Below are positions 37,801-50,000 of a stretch of DNA of 64,000 nucleotides, piece by piece. The position numbers and the translations under genes were made by a program. Every line of letters begins with the position of its first letter. The first letter of the stretch is position 1. Below the pieces are notes generated by a model, which was not told where the DNA came from, searched no databases, and worked only from the letters and a program-made list of their open reading frames with translations. Origin of the DNA: Paraspadella gotoi (Eukaryota > Chaetognatha); contig CM119271.1 of NCBI GenBank assembly GCA_051294375.1, positions 15,630,770 to 15,694,769 of the forward strand, read 5' to 3'.

Positions 37801-40800
37801 CTTTTTCTTCAGACGAAGATCAGGAAGACGAAAGGCGACCCGATCGTCGTCGTCGTCGTTGTCGTCGAAGTCGCGACATTCCAGCGACCAAGAGGAGGAA
37901 GAGGAAGAGGACGGCTTCGAAAACGTCGTCACCCTCGTCCCGCGAAAGGTGATCGAGTGGCGCGCAACGACGCCGGTGAAGGTGGCGGCGTCGATGTGGA
38001 CGGCGACGCCGGCGCCGCGGTCGCAAACGGCGAATAGATTCAACGAAGTCGCCTTTAGGTTCAAGCTGAGTTTTTTGAGGAAAGAGGAAGAGGAGGAGGA
38101 GGAGGTTCTGGCTTCCCCGTTCGTCGACGACCGACTGGACTTTTTGCCGACGAGTCCCGAGGCGAGGATCTCCTTGAAGACTCTCGCCGCTTCCGTCGTC
38201 CACCCGAATCGAGCGGAGGAGACGTCGACTTCGACGAGAGACACGTCGGGTTCGCGATCGAGGCTCATCTGAAGAAGATGGGAGAAATCAGGAGAAGAAT
38301 CGAATTCAATTTATCTGAAGAAGATGGGAGAAATCAGGAGGAGAATCGAATTCAATTTATCTGAAGAAGATGGGAGAAATCAGGAGGAGAATCGAATTCA
38401 ATTTATCTGAAGAAGATGGGAGAAATCAGGAGGAGAATCGAATTCAATTTATCTGAAGAAGATGGGAGAAATCAGGAGGAGAATCGAATTCAATTTATCT
38501 GAAGAAGATGGGAGAAATCAGGAGGAGAATCGAATTCAATTTATCTGAAGAAGATGGGAGAAATCAGTAGAAGAATCCAATTCAATTTATCTGAAGAAGA
38601 TGGGAGAAATCAGTAGAAGAATCCAATTCAATTTATCTGAAGAAGAAGGGAGAAATCAGTAGGAGAATCCAATTCAATTTATCTGAAGAAGAAGGGAGAA
38701 ATCAGTAGGAGAATCGAATTCAATTTATCTGAAGAAGATGGGAGAAATCAGGAGAATCCAATTCAATTTATTTTCAGAGTCATGATTCTGCCAGGATTAG
38801 ATTCAATTGAGAGCTGAGAATAATAATTTCTACTAAGTTTCAATTTTTTCTTCTGGTATGCAAAGACCGAATCTATTCTCTGCTATTAATTGAGAATCGA
38901 ATTCTTTTCTTATTATAACTCTTTTCCATCACAACTATTTTCCCATAATCACTATTTTCTCATCACAACTATTATTTTCTCATCACAACTATTTTCTCAT
39001 CATCACTATTTTCCCATCATCACTATTTTCTCATCACCACTATCTTCCCATCACAGCGATAAAAGGGAACAAAGATATTAATCAAGAAACGAACAATAAA
39101 CAAACAATATGCATCGGCAATCAATGAGTCTTTTAGATGATGAGCCTCAGAAAATTGTCGCCATCACTTCCCATCAGAACGATCTTTCCAACGCAACCAT
39201 CATCAAATTACAAGAAATTTCCCATCAAAACGGTTTTCCCATCTCGCCCTCACCTCCAGCCTCTCGTTAAAGAAAAGGTCGTTGGCACCGTGGCGTCCGG
39301 GGTCGGCGGCGGCGGCGAAGGCGCCGACGAAGCCGTGAGTCCGCTCCGCCGTCAACGACGCGCTGATGTGGTCGAGCAGGTCGCGCCATCCGGCGGCGTC
39401 GATCGAGATCGACGATGACGACGCCGCGGCGCCGATTTCGGCGCTGGAAAGGTCGCTGGCGAACTTAAGGCGGCGTCCGAGGAGAGAAACGCTGGCGCCT
39501 TTAACGGTCATGAAGGAAAGGGAGGCGTCGTCGACGGAGGCGTCGACGCGGAGGGACTTGGGAGTTAAGGATGAGAGGGCGCCGGGCGAAGGCGACATCT
39601 CGGGCGGCGCCGCGCCCGTCGATGCGTCCGTAGACTTGTCCGAGTCGGTTGTGCGGGCGAGGAGAGGGATCCAATAGTGGCACTCTTCGAAATGGCATCT
39701 GAGGATTAAGGGGACGACGTTTAGTCACTTTCTTATGACATAATTTAAAAAGTTGCTCGTCGAAAATATCCTGCTTAAAGTACAATCACTATTCCCCAGC
39801 AAGATCTCAAAGCGCAGTTGTCAGCGACGCAAATGAGGTCGCCTGTAAATTTTTACTTGTTATTTGATCATTGTATTATCATCTACATTTTAACCGTTGG
39901 AACAATTTATTTCTTGAAAATATAAAACAAACCTAAAACTATAGTAGATGCACCAACAAAAAAGTTTGGGAAAAAATTAGGATAAATAACAACAAAAATA
40001 AATAAAAGGAATACTTAAATATTAAATTTTAAAAATAACAATATTGATTGATTTAAAACATTATAATTCAAAAAAATTCATATTTAAACATCAGGCCCAA
40101 AATAATAAAAATATTACACAAAATCATCGAACAGAGAAATCAAAAACGTAACATGCAAATGAAGGCGAAAACGAGGTCGTTACACAAAAGAACAACTGTT
40201 TACAACCAAGACAAAAATTAAGAAACGGGAATTAAGCTAAAAACTCCATTCCTCACCTTAAGTGCAGCCCGTCCGCGGCGACGCTGACCTCCAGCTTCCT
40301 CCCTGCGCCCGTCTCTGCGTCGACGCTAAACTCCCTCAGCTGCAGCAGCTGCACGTGAGTTGAGACGAGGGAGAGACGGGCGAGGGTGAGGTTGGCCACG
40401 ACGTCGGGAAAGGAGGAGGAGGTGGAGCGGAAGGAGGTGAGGGAGGAAGAGACGGCGCGTCGAGACGGAGACAAGAAAAACTGAGAAAGAAATCGATAAA
40501 AATTTAGTTGAGTTGTAATAAATACAATAATTAGTTTAGTTTAAACAATAATAAGAAACAAAAACGCCCCTGTACCTAAAAGATGGTTTCCTAGTATATT
40601 AACAAATGAAATTCAGTTTATAAGTCTCATTTGCCTATGGTAATGTTTAAAGTTCAATTAGTTTATTATTTAAAGTATCATCAGTTTATATTCGGTTTCA
40701 AAATTAGGCATAATTTTGGCTTTAACAATGCTAATGTAATATGCATGTATTTTAAAAAATAATTTGGTAAAATTTTGATTGATGAATGATGATTGAAGCC

Positions 40801-43396
40801 CAATGAACCCGACTCTACCCGACCCACCTTGCCGCTCGTGGAGAGGGAAAAGTCTCCGCAGGTGAGGACGAGGCTTCGCGATTTGTTTCGATCGCGAAGG
40901 AAAGCGACTTCAAGGAAGGAAACGGAGAGACGAGCCGATCGGGGGAGAAAGGGGGAGAAATCGCGGGGAGGGAAATTCCAACTTGGGATCGAGGAACTGA
41001 AATACAAAATGGGAATGGAGTGTGGATCGTCATCTCTCGAGATTTTAGGCTTGGCTTGATCATCAAAGAAAATGTTACCCGGCGACAAAATCTTCGATCT
41101 TTTCTGTTCCAAATCGATTAGACTTTGACGTCGCGTCTTCCTCCCTCCTCCTCCTCTTCCTCCTCTTCCTCTCCTCCACAATCCCCATCGTCTTCTCCCA
41201 CGCCGCCTCCGTGAAAGTCAGTCTGGGTTTTTTGACGCCGACTTCGACTGCGTCGATCAGACGGGCGTCGTCCGGCGCCGCCACGCCGTCGAGGAACCGA
41301 GCCGTCGCAGTCACGTCGACGAGCAGCTCGGCGACGCAGGGTTTGGATTCGGCGCCGTCCGAGGCGGCGCCGGTGTCGCGTTGAAGAACTTTGGTTTTGA
41401 ATCCGAGGCAGAGGAAGCGGACGACGGGGTCGGCGTCTTTTGGAGCGCCGTCGTTGGTGGCGGCGTCCCGACCAACGTCGATCGCAGCAGTGTCCTTGGA
41501 AGAGTCGCGTCTTAAGGCTAATTCTTGCACGCTGGTGTGCAAGAGGCAGTTGGGAAGGAAGAAAGAGGAGGCGGTGAAGCTTACGTTGAAACCGTGAAAG
41601 CTCAGGTATTTGAAAAGTGTCCAAAGCCGCTTCGCTTTGGAACGATCGAGGCTCCACCCGCGACCTGGAAACAAAAATTATATTGAGAGAATCACTCTAC
41701 ATCGACTGTTCAAATACATTTGCATATTGCAGTAATTTCAGGCGAATGTCTTACCAGTTTTAAGACTTTTAGAGCTTTTACGAAAGTAATCCGTGGAAAC
41801 TTTCGACAAAAAATAAAAAACTAAGTCAATTCCCAACTCACCACCCGATATGGGGATATGGATTTAAAGGTTCTTTTGCAAGAATAAACAATTACTACAA
41901 TAAATTGTGGTGAGCGATTGTAAGAGATGATTATTTAATATGATCTTAAATGAGATTGATTGATTCAAGCTAACTCGCTATACACATTAAAGACAGTTTA
42001 CATAGTAAGCGAGCATTCTTCACCGATGCCAAGTCAAGTCAACATATCATCAAGTAAGATATTTATGAACACTGAACCTTTAGTATCTAGTAATATGCCT
42101 ACCTCATCACAGGCAAACATACCCTCATATATCTGGTACATAAACTCCCCTTATACGATGTCATATTTTGAATTTTTGACTCATTGTGAAGTGGTTGTGA
42201 GACTCTGGGGGAAATTGAATGTAACACTGTTGAAAATTGATGATTAGAGAGTTGATAATCGAGAAATGAGCTAAGGTTTAACGGGATAAGGGGCAAAGGT
42301 TAGGATATTTAAGATGAGAGCGGAAAGAATCAGGCATGTTGAGACGGCGATTGATAGACAATGAAGAATATTTGTTATTCATTTGAGAAAAAATTAAGAA
42401 GTTTTAAAAAACAAATCTGATGTTTTTAGTTTTTAACATTTAAAGTTTCTTTTTAATTTGTATGACTTTTGTTTTTACAGTTTTCTATGAAGTAGTTTTT
42501 AACATATGAGTAATGTTCCTACTTTTTATGTTAGTGTCTATTGTTTTATTTTTGAATTTTTGACTAAAATCTCATTTACATGTTGCAGTGAAATAGTTTT
42601 AGTCCACGTTTTCTATATAAAGTTACAACAAACTTAGAAAACGAGTAATTTTCGCTCCCGTTTTTATTAATGCTTCTTTTAATTAATTTTTCTAATAGAT
42701 TTTGATATTATTATGTGAATTATCTATCACTATTAGATCAATTGCATGGTCCTTCCTTGTTGTTCACATGATGATATATAATAGTTTTTTCTCAAGATTC
42801 TTTGCTAATCATACAATCCGCATTGTATGCTCAAACTTGTTAAATGTTTCAATGGTTTCTTGTAAACCATAAAATATAAATATTACTTAAATAAAAAAAA
42901 TTACTAGACGGTGCAATGCATACGCAAACGGTGTTAATAAACCTTAGCAACTAACCGGAAACTCCGACGCCCGAATTTCCGCAGTTGACATCGTCTCGTT
43001 CATCGACCGTCGACGCCGTCGCCCCCATCGGCATCAACGCCGCCTCCACCCTTAAGTCATTGACGACGACGGCGACGAGAGTCTTGACCCGCGAGTCGAC
43101 GAAGGAGGTGGTGAGGCCGAGACTCCCCACGCTGAGGGTGAGTCCGTCTCCGGGAAGAGAAAGGACGACGTCTCGAAGACTGAGAAACCAGAATCCGCCG
43201 ACGCGAGCCTTTTGAAGGCGGGATGAAGTTTATTCTTACTATTACTATCAAATCTATTGTATATTTATAACTAATCTATCTAGAATACCTTGACGCGGAG
43301 AAATCGAAAGACGGTGTAGCAGAGAATCTCGACGAGACATTTGGCAGCGAGCCAAAGCAGCACCGAGTAGAGAAGGAAGGTGAATAGCCAGCTCAT
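28532..43396 (-). CDS. BLTP2: Bridge-like lipid transfer protein 2 (KIAA0100 / hobbit / FMP27 family)
   Basis: A very large ER-anchored rod thought to move lipids at membrane contact sites (Drosophila hobbit, yeast Fmp27, plant SABRE). About 26 exons across 14.9 kb give about 2,500 residues (human about 2,235). The N-terminus MSWLFTFLLYSVLLWLAAKC is the membrane anchor (exon 43396-43290). Main exons: about 43215-42957, 41667-41070, 40997-40840, 40470-40255, 39690-39254, 38268-37210, 36975-36827, 36737-36590, 36523-36345, 36237-36020, 35960-35560, 35490-35156, 34628-34409, 34147-33930, 33590-33170, 33095-32590, 32525-32315, 32230-32050, 31985-31803, 31062-30870, 30495-30335, 30260-30045, 29624-29360, 29270-28831, 28683-28532. 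Diagnostic: ATFKETTVRLRDYPQPLLEM, AYRRAQTLKICLSTDALKT, GIPVKEHFEINVMPLVVHVQ, and C-terminal TIEYHNMTWTWLDLVRAVRK. The middle exon 38268-37210 has Ser and Asp runs not expected from vertebrate homologues. Some exon edges are approximate. Confidence 0.92.
28743..28829 (+). repeat. (CT)n microsatellite abutting a BLTP2 splice donor
   Basis: 87 bp of perfect CT. On the gene strand the exon ends CTCATCG|gtgagagagag, so the repeat starts inside the donor consensus and fills much of the 145-bp last intron. Confidence 0.97.
30535..30790 (+). repeat. Dispersed repeat, copy 2 (BLTP2 intron)
   Basis: Diverged relative of 3850-4085. It contains a perfect GCAGTGAC...GTCACTGC stem (about 30609-30634) matching CAGTGAC...GTCACTG in the other copy. 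It lies in the intron between two C-terminal coiled-coil exons of BLTP2. Confidence 0.5.
34190..34245 (+). repeat. Hairpin plus ATTTGCAT motif, family B
   Basis: AAATGAGATCGA at 34190-34201 pairs with TCAATTTCATTT at 34207-34218 (one mismatch), followed directly by GCATATAGTAG. Same layout as 62558-62597. It lies in a BLTP2 intron. Confidence 0.75.
38269..38775 (-). repeat. 46-bp tandem array carrying a 3' splice site in each unit
   Basis: About 11 head-to-tail units of 46 bp. On the gene strand each unit ends ATTTCTCCCATCTTCTTCAG, a pyrimidine tract plus CAG. The copy next to the exon is the real acceptor of the 1-kb BLTP2 exon starting ATGAGCCTCGATCGCG at 38268. Units differ by a few bases (GAGGAG/GAAGAG/TAGAAG, and ATGG/AAGG). 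Confidence 0.95.
38925..39060 (+). repeat. Degenerate tandem repeat, about 18-bp unit
   Basis: Eight or so units like TATTTTCTCATCACAAC, with C/T variants, in the same BLTP2 intron as the 46-bp array. Confidence 0.85.
41712..42660 (+). repeat. Large BLTP2 intron with family B fragments
   Basis: The intron between the second and third BLTP2 exons (about 41668-42956) has no gene. It contains ATACATTTGCATATTGCAG at 41712 and TCTCATTTACATGTTGCAG at 42560, both relatives of the motif at 62575-62597. Further matches (TTTTTACAG, TTTCTATGAAGTAGTTTT) occur around 42470-42500. Confidence 0.55.
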
Positions 43397-44090
43397 GGTC
43401 GAGGGGAGTGTGTTTGTGATTAGGGGAGAAAGTGAGGGAAGTGAGGGGAGGGTGGAAGGGAGTTGGGGGATATTAAGCGTGTGCGAGTCCTCCGAGAAGC
43501 GGACATCGTTTATGGAGCTGGGGGACTCGACGGTGAGTCGTCCGCAGCGAAGCGCGAATACATCGCGCCAAATCTTGAGGTTGGGAAAATATTGATATTT
43601 TTCATGTCGGTGATCGAGGAAAAAATAAAGGCGAAAAAGCGAAAAATATAATGATCAATTGATAAAATGAGATCAGATTACAAATGTTTTGATATTTAGC
43701 AATAACTACCCAATAAAATTCGACAAAAACGGCAAATAAAAATAATATTCAGTCCAAAACAAAGTATAAAACTGGAAAAGTAAAAAAAATTATGACTAGA
43801 GAATTCGTAGCGACGAGTAACAGCGATAAAAGACATAGGAGTTAACTGACAACTATCTTCGGACATATCACAGTAAATTTCAACTATGGAAAAATAAATC
43901 TGTACGCATTAGGAAAAAATCTATAAATAAAATAAGCGCGAGTCGTAAAGGTAACGTAAAATTACCAAATTCGGAATTCTCAGTTGGGTCAAAGGGATGC
44001 TAACATCTAACGAGAAAAATATAGTATAGATCTAAGTCTACATTTTCTGTCATTAGTTAATTAAAAAAACTAACACACATTAGACCGATT
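43397..44090. other. Intergenic, nothing recognised
   Basis: About 700 bp between the ARFGEF3 stop and the BLTP2 start; AT-rich apart from a G-rich stretch (43400-43500) just upstream of the BLTP2 ATG, plausibly its 5' UTR or promoter. Confidence 0.5.
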
Positions 44091-47000
44091 CTACTCGGAA
44101 TCGGATTGTGGCGCCAAATCCAAAATCTCTCCTAATCGTTTAAACCACAAGGAGACGTTTTCCTTCAACTTGGGATCCGTGGCGTGAGTCACGAGCTGAT
44201 TGGCCGATTCGAAGAGACACGGGACGAGCGCCTCGAACTCGCCATCGCTCGGTCGAGACACGACGACGCCGAAGACGACGTTGAGGGCGGCGACAAGCGA
44301 ATCGTGGCGAGCGGCGCTGTCATCGATCAAAGATTTCTCCTTTCGGACACGACAGATTTCCTTTTCCATGGCCTCAGGAGATTTCACGAGGGGCGCGCCC
44401 ATCGGGTCGCGCAGCCCGGCCATAACGCCGGACATGGCGAGATGGCGCCGCGATCTGCCGGCGGCGCGAAAGGGTTCGACGCCGCCGTAGACTCGCGGGG
44501 CGCCGGGCATAGCTCGTTGACCCTTTCGTTTCTTGTACTCTGACGTTAGAGACTCCACGTCTTCTTCGGTGGCCGGAGTGTAGACGTTTTCTTTTAGGCT
44601 TAAATCTTTGGTTTCTTCAGGGTCGTCGTTTTCATCTTCGTCGTTTTCGTCGTCATCCTCTTCATCTGCCTCTTCCTCTTTCGATCCTCCCATCAAAGAT
44701 TTCAACTTAAACTCTGACAAGTCATCGAATTTGGCCAAAAGGAAAAACAAAGGTTTCTTAGCGAGAGCATCGGCGATGTATTCCCGACCGAATTTGTCCA
44801 ACTGAAAATCGATGTATCTCTGCGTTTGCTCTTTGACTCCCTTCCTCAACCGACGAAGGAACGACTTGTTAAATCTCGCCTCTCGAAGTAGAGAATGAAA
44901 GTAAAGAAGAAAAGAGACGGAAGAGGCGCTGTAGAGATTGAGAGCGACTCGAGCCCCGACCACGTTTTGCAACAGGATCTTGAGTCCGGGTCGAGCGTCG
45001 AAATCGTGAGCGACGTTCGTAGATTCCTCCAACGCGTCGAGGAGGAGGTTGGAATCGGTCGTCGAGAGGCCTTCGGATCCACGGGGAAATCGTCGTCGAT
45101 CTTCGAAGGCGATCGTCGTGGCGGCGGCGAAGATGGTCTCGTCGGGCGCGATTCCGCAGCCTCGCAACAAGACTCCGCCGATGGTTTGAACGACGAGCTG
45201 ATGGGCTAAGAGGCCGAGCACGACCCGACGGAACTCGACGGCTTCGTCCGGCTGGAAATTCGGGAGACGTTTGAAGCAACCGACGTCGTCTTCATCGTCG
45301 TCGTCGTTTCGATCGTAAAGCAGAAAGACGAATGATCTCATCGTCTCATCTCCAGAGGTCATCAATGGCGCGGCGTCATTTTCTTCGCTTCCCGTCATCT
45401 CGCCAATTCTTTGAGACTCGACCAGAAAAACTCTCCGCGCTAGTTGACGCAGCTGACGCGCCTCAGCCGCAGAGCAGTCTCGGCGGGCGCCGACGCGAAC
45501 GCGACGCGCGTCCCCGTAAAAGTTTTCCGATCCTTCGGAGAAACAAGTCATAAGCCGTTTTAGAGGATAGAGGGAGACGTGGACAGCGCGGCGTAACGCG
45601 CGACACGCTACGCTCCAAACTTCCGGCGAAAAATCGGCCGCCGCGTCTCCTTCCACGAAGAGATGCTTGAGACATGAGCAAGCGAGTCGAGAGATGGACT
45701 CGTCGGCGGCGGCGATTCCTTCGACGACGACTTCCAAGAATTGCTTCGTCATGAAGGCCAAATCCTTTTTTATAAAAGACGAAGAGGAAGGTCCCACCTT
45801 TATCATCAAATCAGCGATGGAATTGGTGGCCAAGCCGAAGCATTGCTTCAAGTTCATCAAGTAAGAATCTCCGAGACCAGATTTGTCGGTCGTTTCCTTT
45901 CGCAACCAAAATTGTATCATGGGCAGGAGCAGAGTGTCGATGCAATAAATAGAGAATCTTGGACCGGGACAATCCGCCAGACCGTTGAGGATATCAAACA
46001 GAAGCTGAACGGCACGAGGCTGATAAACCCGAGGGCAGAGAGTCACGGAGGAAGCGACGCCTTCCACCAGCAAATACCAAACGTGCAAAATGCCCGTCCC
46101 TTGGTCGAGATCTCCGATCGTTCGCGAATCTGGTCCATCGTCGGAATAGATGTTGTCGCGTGATTCATCCTCGTCATCCAAGGGTCGAAGATCGAGAGCG
46201 ACGTCTTCATCATCCTTCGAAATCTCTTGGGAGGAATTGGGCCGAAAAATCTCGTCTTCTTCGAGCGGGAGAGAAAATCTTTGAAACAAAAGATTCTCGC
46301 TGACGTGAGGGATCGATGAATCGATGTTCTGCGGAATGTCGCTCAGTTTTATCCAATGCGCAGCCGGAAATGTGGGGCAGTTGAGCATCTTGTACATCGA
46401 GGAAAAAATGTCGGAGGTTTCTTTAAGAAATTGAAAGGCGGGGAGACAGAGGCAGTCGGCTCCGGGAGAAAGGTTGTCGGTTTCATCGTCGGTGTCGTCG
46501 TCGTCGGTCTCGCTGTCAGAGTATGGGTCTTTGTTCGTCGGGGGATAAAGATCTTTGTCAGGAATGGCTCCTCCTCCTCTGAGATACTTGAGCAAACAAA
46601 GAACGCAATCCAGCGCCGCGTTGGCGAAAATGCCGACTTTTCCGGTGCCGAAAAAGGCGCGAAAGACGTCGAGCACCGGCTGAACGCGATCTCCGTTTCT
46701 CTCCGGCGTCTCGAAAAACCGGAAGTGGACATGACGCAAGGCAGCGAAGAGAGGCTTCCATCCGGAGCCGAGTTCCTCGGCATAGCCTTCGACGAGGGCG
46801 CAGAGGACGGTGAGGGTCTGACTCTGGACGGCGGGTTCGCTCTCTAGACAGAGGATGGTCTCGAAGGGTTTGACGAAGGCTTCGTGGAGATGAAAGTATT
46901 TTCTCTCTTTGACTCGAACGAGCATCGTGGCGACAACTTCGTAGAGAGTCTCCACCGCCTTCGACGACAACGACGCGTCTCGACTCGTCGCTGCCGCCAG

Positions 47001-50000
47001 AAGAAAAGGCTGCGCGACACTCCAGCATTTTAAGACGTGGAAAAGAGGCCGCGTCTCCGATTGACAAATTTGGATGATGGAGTCCGAGAGGCGTTGAAGT
47101 AGAATCGAACTGGAGACTTCAGATTCACGATCCTCTTTACGTTTCGAGCTTAAACTCTCCTTCAGCGCGGAGCCGAGTTCTCGAAGAAAATCGCAGAGGG
47201 CGCTGGCGGAGTAAGTCCTAGTGACTAGATCAAAGAGCATGTCAAAACGTGAAGTAAAGTACATGAGAATCAGACTCGTTTGACTGATGGGCAAACAGCC
47301 GCCGAGATCGGGCTCTTGCAAAGACGTCGGTCCGGAGTTCTCCAGGATATCGGCGATGACGACGGTGAATGGTTCCGACTTGACGCCGTAAGGGGTCTCG
47401 ACGAAATCTTCGACGGCGCTCTCAAGATTCTCGCCGACGGCCGTCTCCAGGGCGATCTTCTTCAACGACGAGGCCAACCCGGTCTGCAATCGTTGGTTGG
47501 AAATCGTCTTGGATTCTTCGGCGTCGTTGGTCTTGCAAAAGGCGCGTTCGACTCGAAAGAGATGGAGACAGGATTTGATGATTGGTCCCCAAACGGAGGG
47601 AAAATCTCGACCCAAATCGAGAGCGTTCTTCGCCACGACTTCCAAACAAAACACCGGCGACGCGTGGAGACAATTGACGTGGACGCCTTTGACGGAGACG
47701 ATCGCTTCTTTGCGCGGCGTCTCGCTCTCTCGATCCTTTTTGCGCGGTGTCTCGCTCTCTTGATCCTTTTTATCCCATTTCTCCGCGTCCCGACGCAGCG
47801 CGGCAGCGAGAAAGCCTTTGGAGAGATTCTCCGGGAGTCGCTTCTCGAGAACTTTAAACGCGTGGGATTGAAAGGTTTCTCTGGGCTTTTCTTCGAAGGC
47901 GACGTCGCTGGGCGGAGGCAGAGACGAGAAGGAAGCGTGGAGACGAGGCGGAGAAAAGCTGCGCGGTTTGACTGAGGAGGCGTCCTCCAGATGTTTGAAA
48001 GCGATGGTAGCCACGTGAGCCTCGTTCGTCAATCTAGACAATTCCAAGAGGCCGTCGAAACCGAAGGCGGCGGAATGGGCGAGAGCTCGAGATTTCTTGA
48101 GCCTCTCTTTGGGCCAGGCGTGCCAGGCGTTGAAGGGGAGGAGGGCGTGTTGAGCGAGGGACGACGATGAAGGAGCAACGACGCGACATGCCGTCGACGA
48201 TCGGTGCAGCACGCCGACAATTGGGCCGAGGCAAGTGCGGAGGACCCGTTTAACGAGGGCGGAGGCGATGCGGAAGTGGGCGGGGGTATAAGACTCAGAG
48301 GGCAAGTGAGGAGGAGAAAAAGGACAAGATTCTCTCTCAAATTTCGTGAGGAATTCGATCAAACGAGGATCGAAGGAAATCACGTGACCTCCGTCACCCG
48401 AAAAGCGTCGGTTTCTAAGGCCGACAATGCGTCGATACACACTGGCGATCCAAGCCGACGTCAAAAACACCAACGCACCACCTTCGAAAATCTCTCGCTG
48501 AAATTCCTCGGCGGAGATGATAAGATCCCCATCGGCCGAAGAGAGATACAGTCGCAAGCAGTGACACGCCAGTATGTACAGTCCGTCCGCGTTAAGAATC
48601 GTCACGCACTGAAACTGCTTTTGCGAATCGCCCATCACGCCGTGACAAAATGTCGAGGCGAATTCCAAGAGCGTCTCGTCCGCCTCCGTCGAATCCTCGC
48701 AACGATTGAGTCGCGGAACGAGGGACATCAGTTCTTCGACGAATCGGTCGGCGTCGTCGCCGGAGAGACCGTCGACGAGCAACTTGGGCGCAGAGTCGGA
48801 GGAGGTCGATTCCCGCGCTACGTAGGCGGAGGCGCGGAGTCCTAATTCCGAGGCGAGAAGATCCGATTCGGATGGAGGATTTTGACGAGAAGGGAGATGA
48901 GTTTTCGAGGTAGAAGAAGGAGACAAACTTTTTTGCTTTTCATTTTCCTTCGTAGATTTGCCGAAAACGTCGTCGTCGTCATCGTCGATTCTTTCATCGC
49001 GATCGTCTACCGTCTCTCGATTCCCCAAATAAAACTTTCCCAACTGCGTCATTCTCTTCGCCGAAATCTTTTTCTCGTTCGTCAGAATTTCCTTCAAAGA
49101 GATCAAGAGTCGATTGATGGACGCCGTCGCTGCCAAGAGACAGGACGACGCGGCGTCGTCGTCGTCGGCGACGGCGTCGACGAGATCCGCGGCGCCGTCC
49201 AACATCAGTTTGAGGATCGCGACGTCGGTGAGAGGATTCTGAGCGGCGGTGGGAGCGGATGATTGGGAGCCGGGATCGTCGTCGCTGGAGGGGTAAGGGA
49301 TTGTTTTGATATAGTTAATAAATTAATTAATCAAAACATAATCATAATAATTGTCAATATTCGTAGTCTCGACCTAACACACTTTACGACTGGCGGACCG
49401 ACCATCGTCGCGATCAATCGCGCGTCGCCCAAAATTTCTGAGAAAGTCTCCAGGGCGGCGCGACGTTGGAAAGGAGGAGAATTGAAGAGAATGCGATGAA
49501 AGAGAGCCTAATTATAATTTCATAATTTTAGAAATATGTTAATTATGGCAATAGCCAACGACTCCCGATTCTCCGTCTCAAAACCTGCAGCACGGGACGC
49601 AGAGATTCGACGCCGCCGCAAATCCGCAGCAACTCGACGGAGATCTTGTGGATGGAAAGCAAAACGTTTTCTCTTCCCTCGGAATTTTCTAACGCGGCGC
49701 CGCTTTTATCCAATTCGTGTAGAAACGCCGGCGAACGCGACGACGCCACGGTAGGCGCGCCGAGAGCGCCGACGAGTTTGGGACAGAGATCGCGCCAAAC
49801 CTGAAAGAATTAGTTGGATCAAAAGTCATAAACGACGTTATGCAAATGAGACCAAGCTCCCCTCACCAGCTCGTTAAAGGGCGAGGGAGAAAGCGAGACC
49901 GAGGCGGGAATTTTAGCCAAGAATCGACGAAGAGCTTCGAGAGAAAAAACGAGGAGATCTTCTTTGAAAGAGATCGTCGACGCGTCCCCCTTGGCCTCTC

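Noticed and set aside
38269-38775. CRISPR-like array
   Set aside because: Units are directly abutting 46-mers with no unique spacers, inside an animal intron.
43380-43595. Plus-strand frame over the BLTP2 start
   Set aside because: It overlaps the conserved first BLTP2 exon and its likely 5' UTR and has no similarity to any family.
48204-48845. 213-codon plus-strand frame opposite ARFGEF3
   Set aside because: Shadow of the 5.2-kb exon; no recognisable motifs.
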